Notes: a model not told the origin generated them from the letters alone. DNA of 64,000 nucleotides from Comamonas sp. BIGb0152 (GCF_024809975.1 NZ_JANUDY010000001.1:620001-684000), one strand, 5' to 3'; shown: positions 25,357 through 34,379, numbered from the stretch's first letter. Numbers and translations: made by a program.

Positions 25357-26040
25357 TTACAGCCCCCGCACACTCAGCGCCAGCTGTTGCCGAAACGCGG
25401 GCCGAACCCGGTGCAGTTGCGCGGGCCGATGCGCGCCACCCGCCTGCATTTCGCCAGGCACCGGCTCCAGCATGCCCAGCTCGTCCATCTTGCGGCGGAA
25501 GCTCACCTTGTTCAAAGGCTCGCCCAGAATGCATTCATAGACCTGCTGCAACTGCGGCAAGCTAAAGCTTTCGCCAAAAAAATGCACCGGCAGCGACGAG
25601 TACTGGCTCTTGCTGCGCACCCGGGCCAGCGCTGTCTGCAAGATCTGCCCATGGTCAAAAGGCAGCTGGCCAGCGGCATGGACGGGCACGATCTTCAGAC
25701 TCACCCTTTGTGCGGGCAGCTTTTGCTGCGGGATCAGCGCGCAATAGCTGATGGCGACCGACCAGCCGCGCGGATCGCGTGCCGGGCCGCTAAAAGTCGC
25801 CAGCTGTTCCAAGTAGGCCTCTTCAATCCCCGCCTTGCTGCGCAGCACGCGGGCGGCACTGGCATGGGCATCGGCGTCTTCTTGCGCATGGATATAGCCG
25901 CCTGGCAAAGCCCATACCCCCGCAAACGGCGCGCGCTCGCGCTGCACCAGTACAACGCTCAGCACCCCATCCACCAAGGTCAGCACCACCACATCCACCG
26001 TGGTCAGCACCTGGCTCGAGGCGGTTTCACTTTGACTCAT
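25357..26040 (-). CDS. nrtR: NrtR-type Nudix-related transcriptional regulator of NAD metabolism
   Basis: The 227-residue protein has an N-terminal Nudix-like domain and a C-terminal winged-helix domain (from about 150, SSLPVHFFGESFSLPQLQQVYE... with FRRKMDELGML). The Nudix box starts normally (GGYIHAQE, residues 47-54) but the catalytic R-E-U-x-E-E stretch reads ARVLRSKAGI: all three glutamates are replaced (Val, Ser, Lys). Loss of hydrolase residues with retained fold is typical of NrtR repressors, which sense ADP-ribose. It diverges from pncA-pncB-nadE-nadM, all NAD salvage genes, which makes the assignment strong. An operator-like dyad lies in the shared intergenic region. Confidence 0.9.
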   Translation of the reverse strand: MSQSETASSQVLTTVDVVVLTLVDGVLSVVLVQRERAPFAGVWALPGGYIHAQEDADAHASAARVLRSKAGIEEAYLEQLATFSGPARDPRGWSVAISYCALIPQQKLPAQRVSLKIVPVHAAGQLPFDHGQILQTALARVRSKSQYSSLPVHFFGESFSLPQLQQVYECILGEPLNKVSFRRKMDELGMLEPVPGEMQAGGAHRPAQLHRVRPAFRQQLALSVRGL

Positions 26041-26149
26041 TTCTGTACCAAGTCTTTTTCATGAAGGGCAGTATGCCGCCGCAGCTCAGTTGAATCAATA
26101 AAAATGCAGGCCGAACGCTGAAGATGGGCTGTAAACCACGCCGGCAAGT

Positions 26150-26181
26150 TAGTTGCAAAAATATTTTAACTAGCGTAGACT
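26150..26181 (+). promoter_or_regulatory. pncA promoter overlapped by a probable NrtR operator
   Basis: A 23-nt dyad (26150-26172) has perfect 5-bp outer arms TAGTT/AACTA and 8 of 11 complementary positions overall around an AT-rich centre. It overlaps a likely promoter: TTGCAA (26153-26158), 17-nt spacer, TAGACT (26176-26181). The Shine-Dalgarno gaaggag and the pncA ATG (26205) follow. Bound NrtR would block RNA polymerase. A candidate nrtR promoter (TTGATT, 17 nt, CATACT) is on the other strand nearer nrtR. Confidence 0.6.
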
Positions 26182-26204
26182 GCATCTTATCGAAGGAGAA
26201 GGAC

Positions 26205-27062
26205 ATGCGCCAACGCACACAGCTGCTCATCATCGACCCGCAAAACGACTTTTGCGATCTGCCGCCAGACTGGCGCCCCAGCAGCGCTGCAGCCGCTGCC
26301 CCTTTTGCGCCCAGCCTGCCCGTGGCGGGCGCCCATGCCGACATGCAGCGCCTGGCGCAGTGGATTGCGCAGCAAAGCCCGCAGCTGGATGGCATCACCA
26401 TCACGCTCGACTCCCACCAGGCCTATGACATTGCCCACCCCACCTTCTGGCAGCAAGGCGATGGCAGCGCGGTGCCGCCCTTTACCACCATCACCGCTGC
26501 CCAGATGCGCGCTGGCAGCTTCAGGCCTCGCAACCCGGACGAGCGCCAACGCACCCTGGCCTACCTCGATGCGCTGGAGGCCCAGGGCCGCTACACCTTG
26601 ATGGTCTGGCCGCTGCACTGCGAGATCGGCAGCATCGGCCACGGTGTGCACGCCGACGTATTAAACGCCTGCCGCCAATGGCAAAGCCAGCGCCAGCGCG
26701 CCGTGCACCATGTGTTCAAAGGCATGAATCCATGGACTGAACACTACAGCGCCTTGCGCGCCGAGGTACCGGATCCGCAGGACCCGGCAACCGGCCTCAA
26801 CACCGCCTTGCTGCAGCAGCTGGCGCAAGCCGATACCCTGGTGATTGCCGGTGAAGCGGGCAGCCACTGCGTGCGCGCCACCACCGAGCACATCGTGCAG
26901 AACATCGCGCCGCTCTGGGGCGCAGAGGATTTCTCGCGCATCGTGCTGCTGACCGACTGCATCAGCCCGGTTGCCGGCTTTGAGGCTGCGCAAGACACCT
27001 TTTTGCAGCAGATGCGCGCCGTCGGTGTACGCTGCACAACCAGCCATGCTTTCAATTTATAG
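26205..27062 (+). CDS. pncA: Nicotinamidase-type cysteine hydrolase
   Basis: Nicotinamidase converts nicotinamide to nicotinate, the first salvage step. The 285-residue protein starts at MRQRTQLLII, 5 nt behind a strong ribosome binding site. Catalytic triad: Asp11 (IIDPQNDF), Lys172 (VFKGMNPW) and Cys222 (AGEAGSHC). Metal ligands are probably Asp69, His71 and His78 (LDSHQAYDIAHP), and the nicotinamidase block WPLHCEIGSIGHGV is present. It is about 70 residues longer than E. coli PncA, mainly by an Ala/Pro insert near 25-40 and a loop near 185-200. It heads pncA-pncB-nadE-nadM. Confidence 0.85.
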   Translation: MRQRTQLLIIDPQNDFCDLPPDWRPSSAAAAAPFAPSLPVAGAHADMQRLAQWIAQQSPQLDGITITLDSHQAYDIAHPTFWQQGDGSAVPPFTTITAAQMRAGSFRPRNPDERQRTLAYLDALEAQGRYTLMVWPLHCEIGSIGHGVHADVLNACRQWQSQRQRAVHHVFKGMNPWTEHYSALRAEVPDPQDPATGLNTALLQQLAQADTLVIAGEAGSHCVRATTEHIVQNIAPLWGAEDFSRIVLLTDCISPVAGFEAAQDTFLQQMRAVGVRCTTSHAFNL

Positions 27063-27074
27063 CCTTTAGCACTC

Positions 27075-27110
27075 CAGCGCTTGATGGATAAGCGCTGAAA
27101 GCTCTCATTT
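27075..27110. repeat. REP-like palindromic element between pncA and pncB
   Basis: Perfect 8-bp arms CAGCGCTT (27075-27082) and AAGCGCTG (27090-27097) around the loop gatggat, with outer AGC/GCT arms and a T5 run about 10 nt downstream. I associate this 'agcgctt-gatggat-aagcgct' type with intergenic repeats of comamonad genomes, from memory only. No second copy was seen in this window. Confidence 0.55.
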
Positions 27111-27130
27111 TTGACAGAGAAAGACGCGGT

Positions 27131-28318
27131 ATGCAGCCCATCATCACCAGCCTGCTCGACACCGATTTGTACAAATTCACGATGTGGCAGGCCATGCTCC
27201 ATCGCCATCCCCAGACCCAATCCACCTACCGCTTTGTCTGCCGCTCGCAGACCGAGTTTCCGCTAGTGGATTTGCTGGACGAGGTCCGCGCCGAGATCGA
27301 TGCGCTGTGCGCGCTGAAATTCAAGAAAGACGAGCTCGATTACCTGGCCAGCCTGCGCTTCATGAAAAGCGATTTCATCGACTTTCTGCGCATCTTTCAG
27401 TTCCAGCGCGATTTCATTGAAGTCGAGGCCGATGGCGACGGCCTGCGCATCGTCGCCCATGGTCCCCAGGTGCATGTGATGGGCTTCGAGATTTTTGTGC
27501 TCTCCATCGTCAACGAGCTGTACTTCCGCCGCTTTGACCAGGCCAGCGCCCTCGCCGAAGGGCGCAAACGCCTGGGCGCAAAAATAGTGCGCCTGCAAGA
27601 GCTGGCGCAAGAGGCCAAGCACCGCCATCCCTTCGAGCTGTTTGACTTTGGCGTGCGCCGCCGCTTTTCTGCGCCCTGGCAGCGCGAGGTGGTGCAAGCC
27701 TTTGCCACGCAGACGGCGCAGTGGTTCAAAGGCACCTCCAACGTGCTGCTGGCCCGCGATCTGAACCTGGTGCCCATCGGCACCATGGCCCATGAATACC
27801 TGCAAAGCTACCAGGCCCACGGGGTGCGTCTGCGCGATTTTCAGATCGCCGCACTGGAAGACTGGGTGCAGGAATACCGCGGTGACCTGGGCATTGCGCT
27901 GACCGATACCGTGGGCATGGACGCCTTCCTCGCCGACTTCGACATGTACTTTGCCAAGCTGTTCGACGGCTTGCGCCATGACTCGGGCGACCCCTATGAA
28001 TGGGGCGAAAAAGCGCTGGCCCACTACGCCAAGCTGCGCATCAATGCGCATGCCAAGCGCCTGGTGTTCTCCGATGGCCTGACCTTGGACACGGCCCTGG
28101 CGCTCTACCAGCACTTTGCCGACCGCATCCAGTGCGGCTTTGGCATAGGCACCCAGCTGGCCAACGACATGGGCCTCAAGCAGCTCAACATCGTGATGAA
28201 GCTCACCCACGCCAATGGCCAGCCGGTGGCCAAACTCAGCGACAGCCCGGGCAAGACCCTGTGCGACGATGAGACCTACCTGGCCTACCTCAAGCAAGTC
28301 TTTCATGTGACGCATTAA
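27131..28318 (+). CDS. pncB: Nicotinate phosphoribosyltransferase
   Basis: PncB makes nicotinate mononucleotide from nicotinate and PRPP with ATP hydrolysis. The 395-residue protein matches the usual length of the proteobacterial type. Blocks: [16 protein letters not shown] at the N-terminus (MxPx-type start of the family), [32 protein letters not shown] with the conserved phosphorylatable His, and [17 protein letters not shown]. It uses the nicotinate produced by the upstream pncA product. An REP-like palindrome lies in the 68-bp gap before it. Confidence 0.96.
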   Translation: MQPIITSLLDTDLYKFTMWQAMLHRHPQTQSTYRFVCRSQTEFPLVDLLDEVRAEIDALCALKFKKDELDYLASLRFMKSDFIDFLRIFQFQRDFIEVEADGDGLRIVAHGPQVHVMGFEIFVLSIVNELYFRRFDQASALAEGRKRLGAKIVRLQELAQEAKHRHPFELFDFGVRRRFSAPWQREVVQAFATQTAQWFKGTSNVLLARDLNLVPIGTMAHEYLQSYQAHGVRLRDFQIAALEDWVQEYRGDLGIALTDTVGMDAFLADFDMYFAKLFDGLRHDSGDPYEWGEKALAHYAKLRINAHAKRLVFSDGLTLDTALALYQHFADRIQCGFGIGTQLANDMGLKQLNIVMKLTHANGQPVAKLSDSPGKTLCDDETYLAYLKQVFHVTH

Positions 28319-28328
28319 GGGGGCTGCC

Positions 28329-30029
28329 ATGCTCAAGATCACCCTGGCCCAACTCAACCCCACCGTGGGCGACATGGATGGCAACATCGACCAGATGGTC
28401 GCCGCCGCCCGCCAGGCGCAGGCCGAGGGCGCACAGCTGGTCGTCTTTGCCGAGCTGTCGCTAACCGCCTACTACCCCGGCGATCTGCTCGACGAGCCCG
28501 ACTTTCTGGACCGGGTCGACGCCGGCATTGCACGCCTGTTGCGAGAGAGCCAGCAGCTGCCCGAGCTGCACTGGGTGCTGGGCGCCCCCACCCGCGCGGC
28601 AGGCCCTGGCAAACACCTGCACAACAGCCTGCTGGTGCTGCACAACGGCAGCATCCGCCTGCAGTACGACAAGCAGCTGCTGCCCACCTACAACATCTTT
28701 GACGAGCGCCGCCACTTCGAGCCCGGCCGCGATGCAGCCAAGGTGCTGCGCATCGGTCAGATGCAGGTTGGCTTTCTGATCTGCGAAGACGGCTGGAACG
28801 ACAGCGGCGCCGACTACGCCACCAACCCCTTCGAGCGCATGGCCGACGCCGCCCCCGATGTGGTCGTCAGCATCAATGCCAGCCCCAGCCATCTGGGCAA
28901 GCGCGAGGAGCGCCACCACATCTTCAGCCAGGCCGCGCGCCGCCATGGGCTGCCGATTCTCTATGTCAACCAGATTGGTGGCCAGGACCAGATCGTGTTC
29001 GACGGTGCCTCATTTGCGGTGCAGCCCGAGCGCGGCATCGTCTGGGAAGCGCCGCGCTTTGTGCAAACCGTCTGCACCTTGGGCTTTGACAATGGCGACT
29101 TCTGCCTGCCCGATGGCACGCGGCCCGCCACCCCAGCGGCACAGGGCCTGCCCACGATGGAGTTCTACCGCCAGCAGACCGTTCTGGGCCTGCGCGACTA
29201 TGCGCGCCGCTGCGGCTTCCGCCAGGTCGTGGTCGGCAGCTCCGGCGGCATCGATTCGGCGCTGACGCTGGCCTTGGCCGCCGAGGCGCTCGGCCCCCAG
29301 AACGTGGTGGGCATCACCATGCCCTCGCATTATTCCTCCAGCGGCTCGGTGGACGACTCGCTGGCGCTGTGCCGCAACCTGGGCATCGCGCTGCACACCC
29401 ACCCCATTGCCGAACTGGTGCAGGGCTATGCCCAGCAGTTTGAGGCCAGCTTTGGCACCCCATTGCAAGGCCTGCCGCTGGAGAACGTCCAGGCGCGCAT
29501 CCGAGGCACCATCCTGATGGAGTACAGCAACGCCTTCGGCCACCTGCTGCTGACCACGGGCAACAAGTCTGAAATCTCGGTGGGCTACTGCACCCTGTAT
29601 GGCGACACCAATGGCGGCCTGGGCCTGATTGGCGATCTGTACAAGACGGAGGTGTTTGCACTCTCGCGCCATATCAATGACAGCGCCGGGCGCGAGCTGA
29701 TCCCCGAGGCCATCATCCAAAAACCACCTTCGGCCGAGCTGGCACCCGAGCAAAAGGACGAGGACAGCCTGCCGCCCTATGCGGTGCTCGATGAAATCCT
29801 CAAGATCCTGATCGAAGGCCAGCGCCTGTCGAGCCAGGAGTACGACGCCGCCCGCCTCTTTGTCGACAAGCTGATGCAGACCGAGGCCGGGCGCCAAACC
29901 GTGGACAAGGTGCAGCGCATGGTGCACCGCAGCGAATACAAGCGCCGCCAGGCGCCCCCCATCCTGCGGCTGCGCCCACGCGCCTTTGGCACCGGCCGGC
30001 AAATGCCGATTGCTGCCTACTACCCTTGA
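28329..30029 (+). CDS. nadE: Glutamine-dependent NAD+ synthetase
   Basis: NadE amidates nicotinate adenine dinucleotide to NAD. The 566-residue protein is the two-domain glutamine-using form. The N-terminal nitrilase-like glutaminase has Glu (FAELSLTAYYPGDLL), Lys (YDKQLLPTYNIFDERR) and Cys (LICEDGWNDSG). The C-terminal synthetase has the PP-loop SSGGIDSALTLALAAE and TGNKSEISVGYCTLYGD. It starts 10 bp after pncB, so the two are likely co-transcribed. It performs the last step of the pathway encoded here. Confidence 0.97.
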   Translation: MLKITLAQLNPTVGDMDGNIDQMVAAARQAQAEGAQLVVFAELSLTAYYPGDLLDEPDFLDRVDAGIARLLRESQQLPELHWVLGAPTRAAGPGKHLHNSLLVLHNGSIRLQYDKQLLPTYNIFDERRHFEPGRDAAKVLRIGQMQVGFLICEDGWNDSGADYATNPFERMADAAPDVVVSINASPSHLGKREERHHIFSQAARRHGLPILYVNQIGGQDQIVFDGASFAVQPERGIVWEAPRFVQTVCTLGFDNGDFCLPDGTRPATPAAQGLPTMEFYRQQTVLGLRDYARRCGFRQVVVGSSGGIDSALTLALAAEALGPQNVVGITMPSHYSSSGSVDDSLALCRNLGIALHTHPIAELVQGYAQQFEASFGTPLQGLPLENVQARIRGTILMEYSNAFGHLLLTTGNKSEISVGYCTLYGDTNGGLGLIGDLYKTEVFALSRHINDSAGRELIPEAIIQKPPSAELAPEQKDEDSLPPYAVLDEILKILIEGQRLSSQEYDAARLFVDKLMQTEAGRQTVDKVQRMVHRSEYKRRQAPPILRLRPRAFGTGRQMPIAAYYP

Positions 30030-30138
30030 GCGCAAAGGACGGCGGCCAGCCGCTCTTGGCACGCTCAACCGCAACAAGGCCTGTCCGCAGCGCATAATCC
30101 CAAGCCAACACCCCCCGCTGGCACCAAGACACCGAGAC

Positions 30139-31188
30139 ATGACCGCAGTTACCGAGCACTATGACCTGGCCGTACTGATTGGCCGCTTCCAGCCGCCGCA
30201 CCTGGGCCACCTGGCCTTGCTGCAGCAGGCCCTTGCCCGCGCCACCAAGGTGGTGGTGGTGCTGGGTTCGGCGCTGCAGGCCCGCAGCCCCAAGAACCCC
30301 TTCACCTGGCAAGAGCGCGCGCAGATGTTTGCCGCAGCACTCAGCCCGGCCGATGCAGCCCGCCTGGTGTTTGTGCCCATCCGCGATTACTACGACGAGC
30401 CGCGCTGGGTGACTGCCGTGCGCGAAGCCGTCACCAGCCACAGCACACCTGGCGCACGCATTGGCCTGGTGGGCCATTTCAAGGACGAGAGCAGCAGCTA
30501 CCTGGCCCACTTCCCGGGCTGGGAGCTGGTGAGCCTGCCGCGCCAGAACAGCATCGACGCCACCCCCATCCGCGACGCCTATTTTGGCTTGCAAGGCGAT
30601 GGTTCGGCCGATGCGCTAGCCCCATTGGCTGCGATGCTGCCCGCCAGCGCACTGCAGTTTCTGCAGCAGTTCCGCCAAAGCGCTGACTATTCTGCGCTGC
30701 AGACCGAATGGCAGATGCTGCGCCGCTACCAGGCCTCCTGGGCGGCAGCGCCCTACCCACCGGTCTTTGTCACCGTCGATGCGCTGCTGCGCTGCGGCAA
30801 CGAGGTGCTGCTGATACGCCGTGGCCATGCCCCTGGCCAAGGCCTGTTGGCGCTACCGGGCGGCTTTGTCGAGCCGCGCGACAGCCTCTGGCAATCTTGC
30901 TTGCGCGAGCTGCAGGAAGAGACACATTGCGCGCTGGACGAAGCCCAGCTGCAGACCGCCTTGCAATCGGTCACCGTGTTCGACCACCCCGACCGCAGCT
31001 TGCGCGGCCGCACCATCACCCATGTGCACTATTTCGACCTGCAGCGCAGCCCCAAGCCCGCCGTGCGTGCCGACGATGATGCGGCTGAGGCCTTCTGGCT
31101 CAGCATCGATGCGATACGCGCGCGCGAGGCCGAGTTTTTTGAGGACCATTTCCAGATTCTGCAAAAGCTCGTGGCGGCATCGCATTGA
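30139..31188 (+). CDS. nadM: Bifunctional NMN adenylyltransferase / Nudix hydrolase
   Basis: The 349-residue protein fuses a NadM-type nucleotidyltransferase (residues 1-190: GRFQPPHLGHLALL with HxGH, then QNSIDATPIRD as the ISSTxxR counterpart) to a C-terminal Nudix domain (about 205-345, GGFVEPRDSLWQSCLRELQEET). The Nudix box keeps RELQEE, so it may hydrolyse ADP-ribose or similar, unlike the degenerate box of NrtR next door; the first Glu is replaced by Asp. The start MTAVTEHYDLAV fits the family; a longer frame overlapping nadE is rejected. Fourth gene of the NAD salvage run. Confidence 0.93.
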   Translation: MTAVTEHYDLAVLIGRFQPPHLGHLALLQQALARATKVVVVLGSALQARSPKNPFTWQERAQMFAAALSPADAARLVFVPIRDYYDEPRWVTAVREAVTSHSTPGARIGLVGHFKDESSSYLAHFPGWELVSLPRQNSIDATPIRDAYFGLQGDGSADALAPLAAMLPASALQFLQQFRQSADYSALQTEWQMLRRYQASWAAAPYPPVFVTVDALLRCGNEVLLIRRGHAPGQGLLALPGGFVEPRDSLWQSCLRELQEETHCALDEAQLQTALQSVTVFDHPDRSLRGRTITHVHYFDLQRSPKPAVRADDDAAEAFWLSIDAIRAREAEFFEDHFQILQKLVAASH

Positions 31189-31273
31189 TCTGCAGCGCCA
31201 GCCTGGGTACGCATACAGATCCGCCCGCGCGGTGCCCACCTACCTGCCAGGGCGCTGCCTTGGCCCATGACCT

Positions 31274-31759
31274 ATGACGACATCCCTACACATCCGCCCC
31301 GCCACCATCGACGACACCAACACCATCCTGCGTTTTGTGCGCGATCTGGCGGTCTATGAAAATGCCGAGCACGAGGTACTCTCCACACCCGCCCATGTGC
31401 ACAAGACCATGTTCAGCACGGGCGCAACCGCGCATGGCCTGGTCTGCGAGCAAGAGGGCCAGGCGATTGGCTTTGCGGTGTATTTCTTCAACTATTCCAC
31501 TTGGCAGGGTCGCAATGGCCTCTACCTGGAAGACCTGTATGTCGACCCCGCAAGCCGTGGCAGCGGCGCGGGCAAGGCCTTGTTGCGCCATCTGGCGCGC
31601 ATTGCGGTGGACAAGGATTGTGGCCGCTTCGAGTGGAGCGTGCTGGACTGGAACACCCCATCGATCCAGTTCTATGACAGCCTGGGTGCCAAGCCCCAGA
31701 GCGAATGGATTCGCTACCGCATGACGGGCGAGGCGCTGGAGGCCTTTGCCAAAGGCTGA
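31274..31759 (+). CDS. GNAT-family N-acetyltransferase
   Basis: The 161-residue protein has the GNAT fold: motif A LYLEDLYVDPASRGSGAGKALLRHLA (acetyl-CoA pyrophosphate binding R/Q-x-x-G-x-G/A) and the later DWNTPSIQFYDSLGAK block, typical of the spermidine/diamine acetyltransferase-like subgroup. The substrate cannot be told. It follows nadM by 85 bp on the same strand but has no obvious link to NAD metabolism. Confidence 0.85.
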   Translation: MTTSLHIRPATIDDTNTILRFVRDLAVYENAEHEVLSTPAHVHKTMFSTGATAHGLVCEQEGQAIGFAVYFFNYSTWQGRNGLYLEDLYVDPASRGSGAGKALLRHLARIAVDKDCGRFEWSVLDWNTPSIQFYDSLGAKPQSEWIRYRMTGEALEAFAKG

Positions 31760-31851
31760 TCTGACGCCAAGGTGCCAAGCCTCACAACCCCATCAGCGCC
31801 CAGTCAAGCCCTGGTTGTAGCGGGCTGGCTGGGGCTGTAGATGCACGGGCC

Positions 31852-32754
31852 TCAGACCGTAGCCGGGTCGAAATCGAGCTGGTAGTTCTGCGGGCCACGT
31901 GCCGCAATCTTCAAGGCGCCCATGCGGTTGCCCAGCTCCACGCAGCTGCGCAGCGGGCGGCCCTGCTCCAGGCCCCAGAGCAAACCACCGCGCCAGGCAT
32001 CGCCGCAGCCGGTCGGGTCCACCACCGCAGCGGCTTTGAGGCCAGGCACATGGCTGCGCTCGCCCTTTTCCCACAGCTCACAGCCCTCAGCACCCAAGGT
32101 CACCATCAGGGCTTGCACTTGGTTAGAAATTTCAGCAAACGACAGGCCGGTGCGTTCGCTCAGCATCTTGCCTTCGTAGTCGTTCACGGTCACCCAAGTG
32201 GCCAGGCTGATGAAATGGCGCAAGTCATTGCCATCGAACATCGGCAGGCCCTGGCCGGGGTCAAACACAAAGGGGATGCCAGCGGCATGCAGCTGCTCGG
32301 CATGCTGGAGCATGGCGTCACGGCCATCGGGCGCCACGATGCCGATGGCTGCGCCGCAGTCCTTGGTGATGGTGTTTTCATGGGCCTGCATCATCGCGCC
32401 AGGGTGGAAAGCGGTGATCTGGTTGTTGTCCATGTCGGTGGTGATCATGCACTGGGCGGTGTAGTGGTCGTCGAGCTTTTTGATAAAGCGCGTGTCGATG
32501 CCCAGCGCCTTGAAATGCGCCACATAGCCATCGCCGTCATGGCCCACCACGGCCATCGGCAGCGCCTGGCCGCCCAGCAGGTTCAGCGCGTAGGCAATAT
32601 TGCCCGCGCAGCCGCCAAAATCCCGGCGCAAGGTCGGCACCAGAAAGGACACGTTCAGGATGTGGATCTGATCGGGCATGATCTGGTCGGCAAAGCGGCC
32701 CGAAAAGGTCATGATGTTGTCAAACGCGAGCGAGCCGCAAATCAGCGAAGCCAT
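31852..32754 (-). CDS. PfkB-family carbohydrate (adenosine-like) kinase
   Basis: The 300-residue protein starts at MASLICGSLAFDNIM; a TTG 24 bp upstream is less likely. PfkB motifs: the Gly-rich substrate loop GGCAGNIAYALNLLGG and the C-terminal ATP/anion-hole signature DPTGCGDAWRGGLL with catalytic Asp. The N-terminal GSLAFDNIM resembles adenosine kinase-like members. It follows the DUF3426 gene by 25 bp on the same strand. Confidence 0.88.
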   Translation of the reverse strand: MASLICGSLAFDNIMTFSGRFADQIMPDQIHILNVSFLVPTLRRDFGGCAGNIAYALNLLGGQALPMAVVGHDGDGYVAHFKALGIDTRFIKKLDDHYTAQCMITTDMDNNQITAFHPGAMMQAHENTITKDCGAAIGIVAPDGRDAMLQHAEQLHAAGIPFVFDPGQGLPMFDGNDLRHFISLATWVTVNDYEGKMLSERTGLSFAEISNQVQALMVTLGAEGCELWEKGERSHVPGLKAAAVVDPTGCGDAWRGGLLWGLEQGRPLRSCVELGNRMGALKIAARGPQNYQLDFDPATV

Positions 32755-32779
32755 GGATGCATTCTTTCTGTTATTCAAT

Positions 32780-34354
32780 TTAAGGGTAAAAGGCGAGCAC
32801 CCGGTAGCCCACTACATCACCGGCGGCCTCTGCCACCTCAATGACCATCTCTGCCGTCCACTCGCCATGGGCATCCAGCGCTGCGGGCGCCTGCAGATCC
32901 TGCGGACCCAGCACGCGGCGTAGCACCAGCTTTTCTGCGGCGTCGTTGAGGCTCAGCTCCAAGGAGGGGACAGCCACCGGGTCATCGGCGGCATTGCGCA
33001 AGACCACACGCAGCCTGAACTGGCGCGGCCCCACGGCATTGAAGCTGATGCTGTCGATAGAGACGGCCTGCAGTTGCCGTGGCACGGCAATCTCGCAACC
33101 CGCCAGGCGGCAGGCCGCTTGCAGCGCGGGCCGCCACTGCGGTTGTGCCAAGGCCAGCCGGTCACGCTGGGTCAGCGCCACTTGCAGCAGCAAGGCCGCC
33201 AGCAACAGCAGGCTGAGCAACAACGACAGCACAACCACCCAGGGCTTGCGCCAGAAGGCCTTGCGCTTGGCTGCGCGCACAAAGCCGGGCTCCACAGCGG
33301 CGTCCTTGCCGGCAGAAGCGGCGGCATCGACAGCCGCTGTATCGACAGCCGCTGTATCGACAGCCGCTGTGTCGACAGCCGCTGCATCGGCAGCCGCTGC
33401 ATCGGCAGCCGCCACGGCTTCGTCCATCTGTGCAACATAGTTGGTCGCTGCCGCCAGCGTGGGCTCCACCTTGCCAGCGCCCAGCGTGCGCCCGGCCAAT
33501 GCGGGGTCGCGCAGCAGTGCCTCGTCTTCGCGGCGCTGGCCCTCAGGCACGGCGGCAGCCATCTGCGCCGCTGGCGCCACATCTGCTGCCGCTGCGTAAA
33601 CCGCCTCCCCAGCGGGGGCATCTTCAACGGCCGGGTCGGCCCGATCAGGCAATCGGCTGGATGGCGAGGACGGTGCCAGCGGCAGGCCCGCGTCGCTGCT
33701 GGGCAAGGGGGTTGCGGGCGTGGGGAGCTGCGCCTGCGGCGCTGACTCGGCGGGCTTTTGGCGCTCGGCCATGGCTTCGAGCAAGCGCCCCTCACGGGCC
33801 TGGAGCTCGGCCAGGTCATCGGTGGCAGAAAAATCCACGCGGCTGCTGCGCAGCGAGGGTGGCCGCTGGTCAGCGAGCGGCTGCCATTGGCTCTCCAGCC
33901 CACTGCGGTCCGCCGCCACGGCAGGCGGCTGCAGCGGTTGCGCCGCCGCAGCCTCGTCTTCGTAGGCCTGCATCCACGAGGAATCCACATAGCCCGAATC
34001 GCCGCCCAGGTTGGCGCGGCGCGGGAACACCAGCACCGACAGCTCGGGCACCTGGGCATTCGGATCGATCTGCAGCGAGTTCTGCGTCATCAGCACCGCA
34101 GCAGCCTCGCCTTTGGCGGCTGGCACTGCGGCAAAAGCCGAGGCCAAAGCCGCTGCCGCCTGCCTGGGCGCTGGCGCAGCAGCGGGCTGCGCCTGGTCAG
34201 AGGCTGGTGCAGCCGCGCCCGGCACCAGGTGGGCGAGCGCATCAAACACCGCTTTGCACTTGCCGCAGCGCACCCAGCCATCGGATATGCGCAACTGGTC
34301 ATCCACCACCTTGAAGCGGGTCTGGCACTGGGGGCAACGCGTTATCTGGCTCAT
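32780..34354 (-). CDS. MJ0042-type zinc-ribbon / DUF3426 membrane protein
   Basis: The 524-residue protein starts at MSQITRCPQCQTRFKVV, with a zinc ribbon (CPQC...CGKC) in residues 7-31. A long Ala/Pro/Gln-rich linker follows, including five-residue repeats near residues 314-343 (TAAVD-type) encoded by a 15-bp DNA tandem repeat. A transmembrane helix near 370-390 comes before the periplasmic C-terminal DUF3426 domain. The family is common downstream of prmA in betaproteobacteria and has no established function. The longer upstream frame overlapping prmA is rejected. Confidence 0.85.
   Translation of the reverse strand: MSQITRCPQCQTRFKVVDDQLRISDGWVRCGKCKAVFDALAHLVPGAAAPASDQAQPAAAPAPRQAAAALASAFAAVPAAKGEAAAVLMTQNSLQIDPNAQVPELSVLVFPRRANLGGDSGYVDSSWMQAYEDEAAAAQPLQPPAVAADRSGLESQWQPLADQRPPSLRSSRVDFSATDDLAELQAREGRLLEAMAERQKPAESAPQAQLPTPATPLPSSDAGLPLAPSSPSSRLPDRADPAVEDAPAGEAVYAAAADVAPAAQMAAAVPEGQRREDEALLRDPALAGRTLGAGKVEPTLAAATNYVAQMDEAVAAADAAAADAAAVDTAAVDTAAVDTAAVDAAASAGKDAAVEPGFVRAAKRKAFWRKPWVVVLSLLLSLLLLAALLLQVALTQRDRLALAQPQWRPALQAACRLAGCEIAVPRQLQAVSIDSISFNAVGPRQFRLRVVLRNAADDPVAVPSLELSLNDAAEKLVLRRVLGPQDLQAPAALDAHGEWTAEMVIEVAEAAGDVVGYRVLAFYP
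33326..33415. repeat. Six-copy 15-bp tandem repeat inside the DUF3426 gene
   Basis: Consensus atcgacagccgctgt (three exact copies 33326-33370, then three diverging copies to 33415). The 15-bp unit keeps the reading frame and codes for Ala-rich five-residue repeats, so copy number can change without a frameshift. Confidence 0.9.
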
Positions 34355-34379
34355 CGCAGTCGATTGTAGAGTCAGAAGT

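Noticed and set aside
33326-33415. CRISPR-like repetition
   Set aside because: Units are 15 bp, contiguous without spacers, in frame in a coding region; it is a simple tandem repeat.
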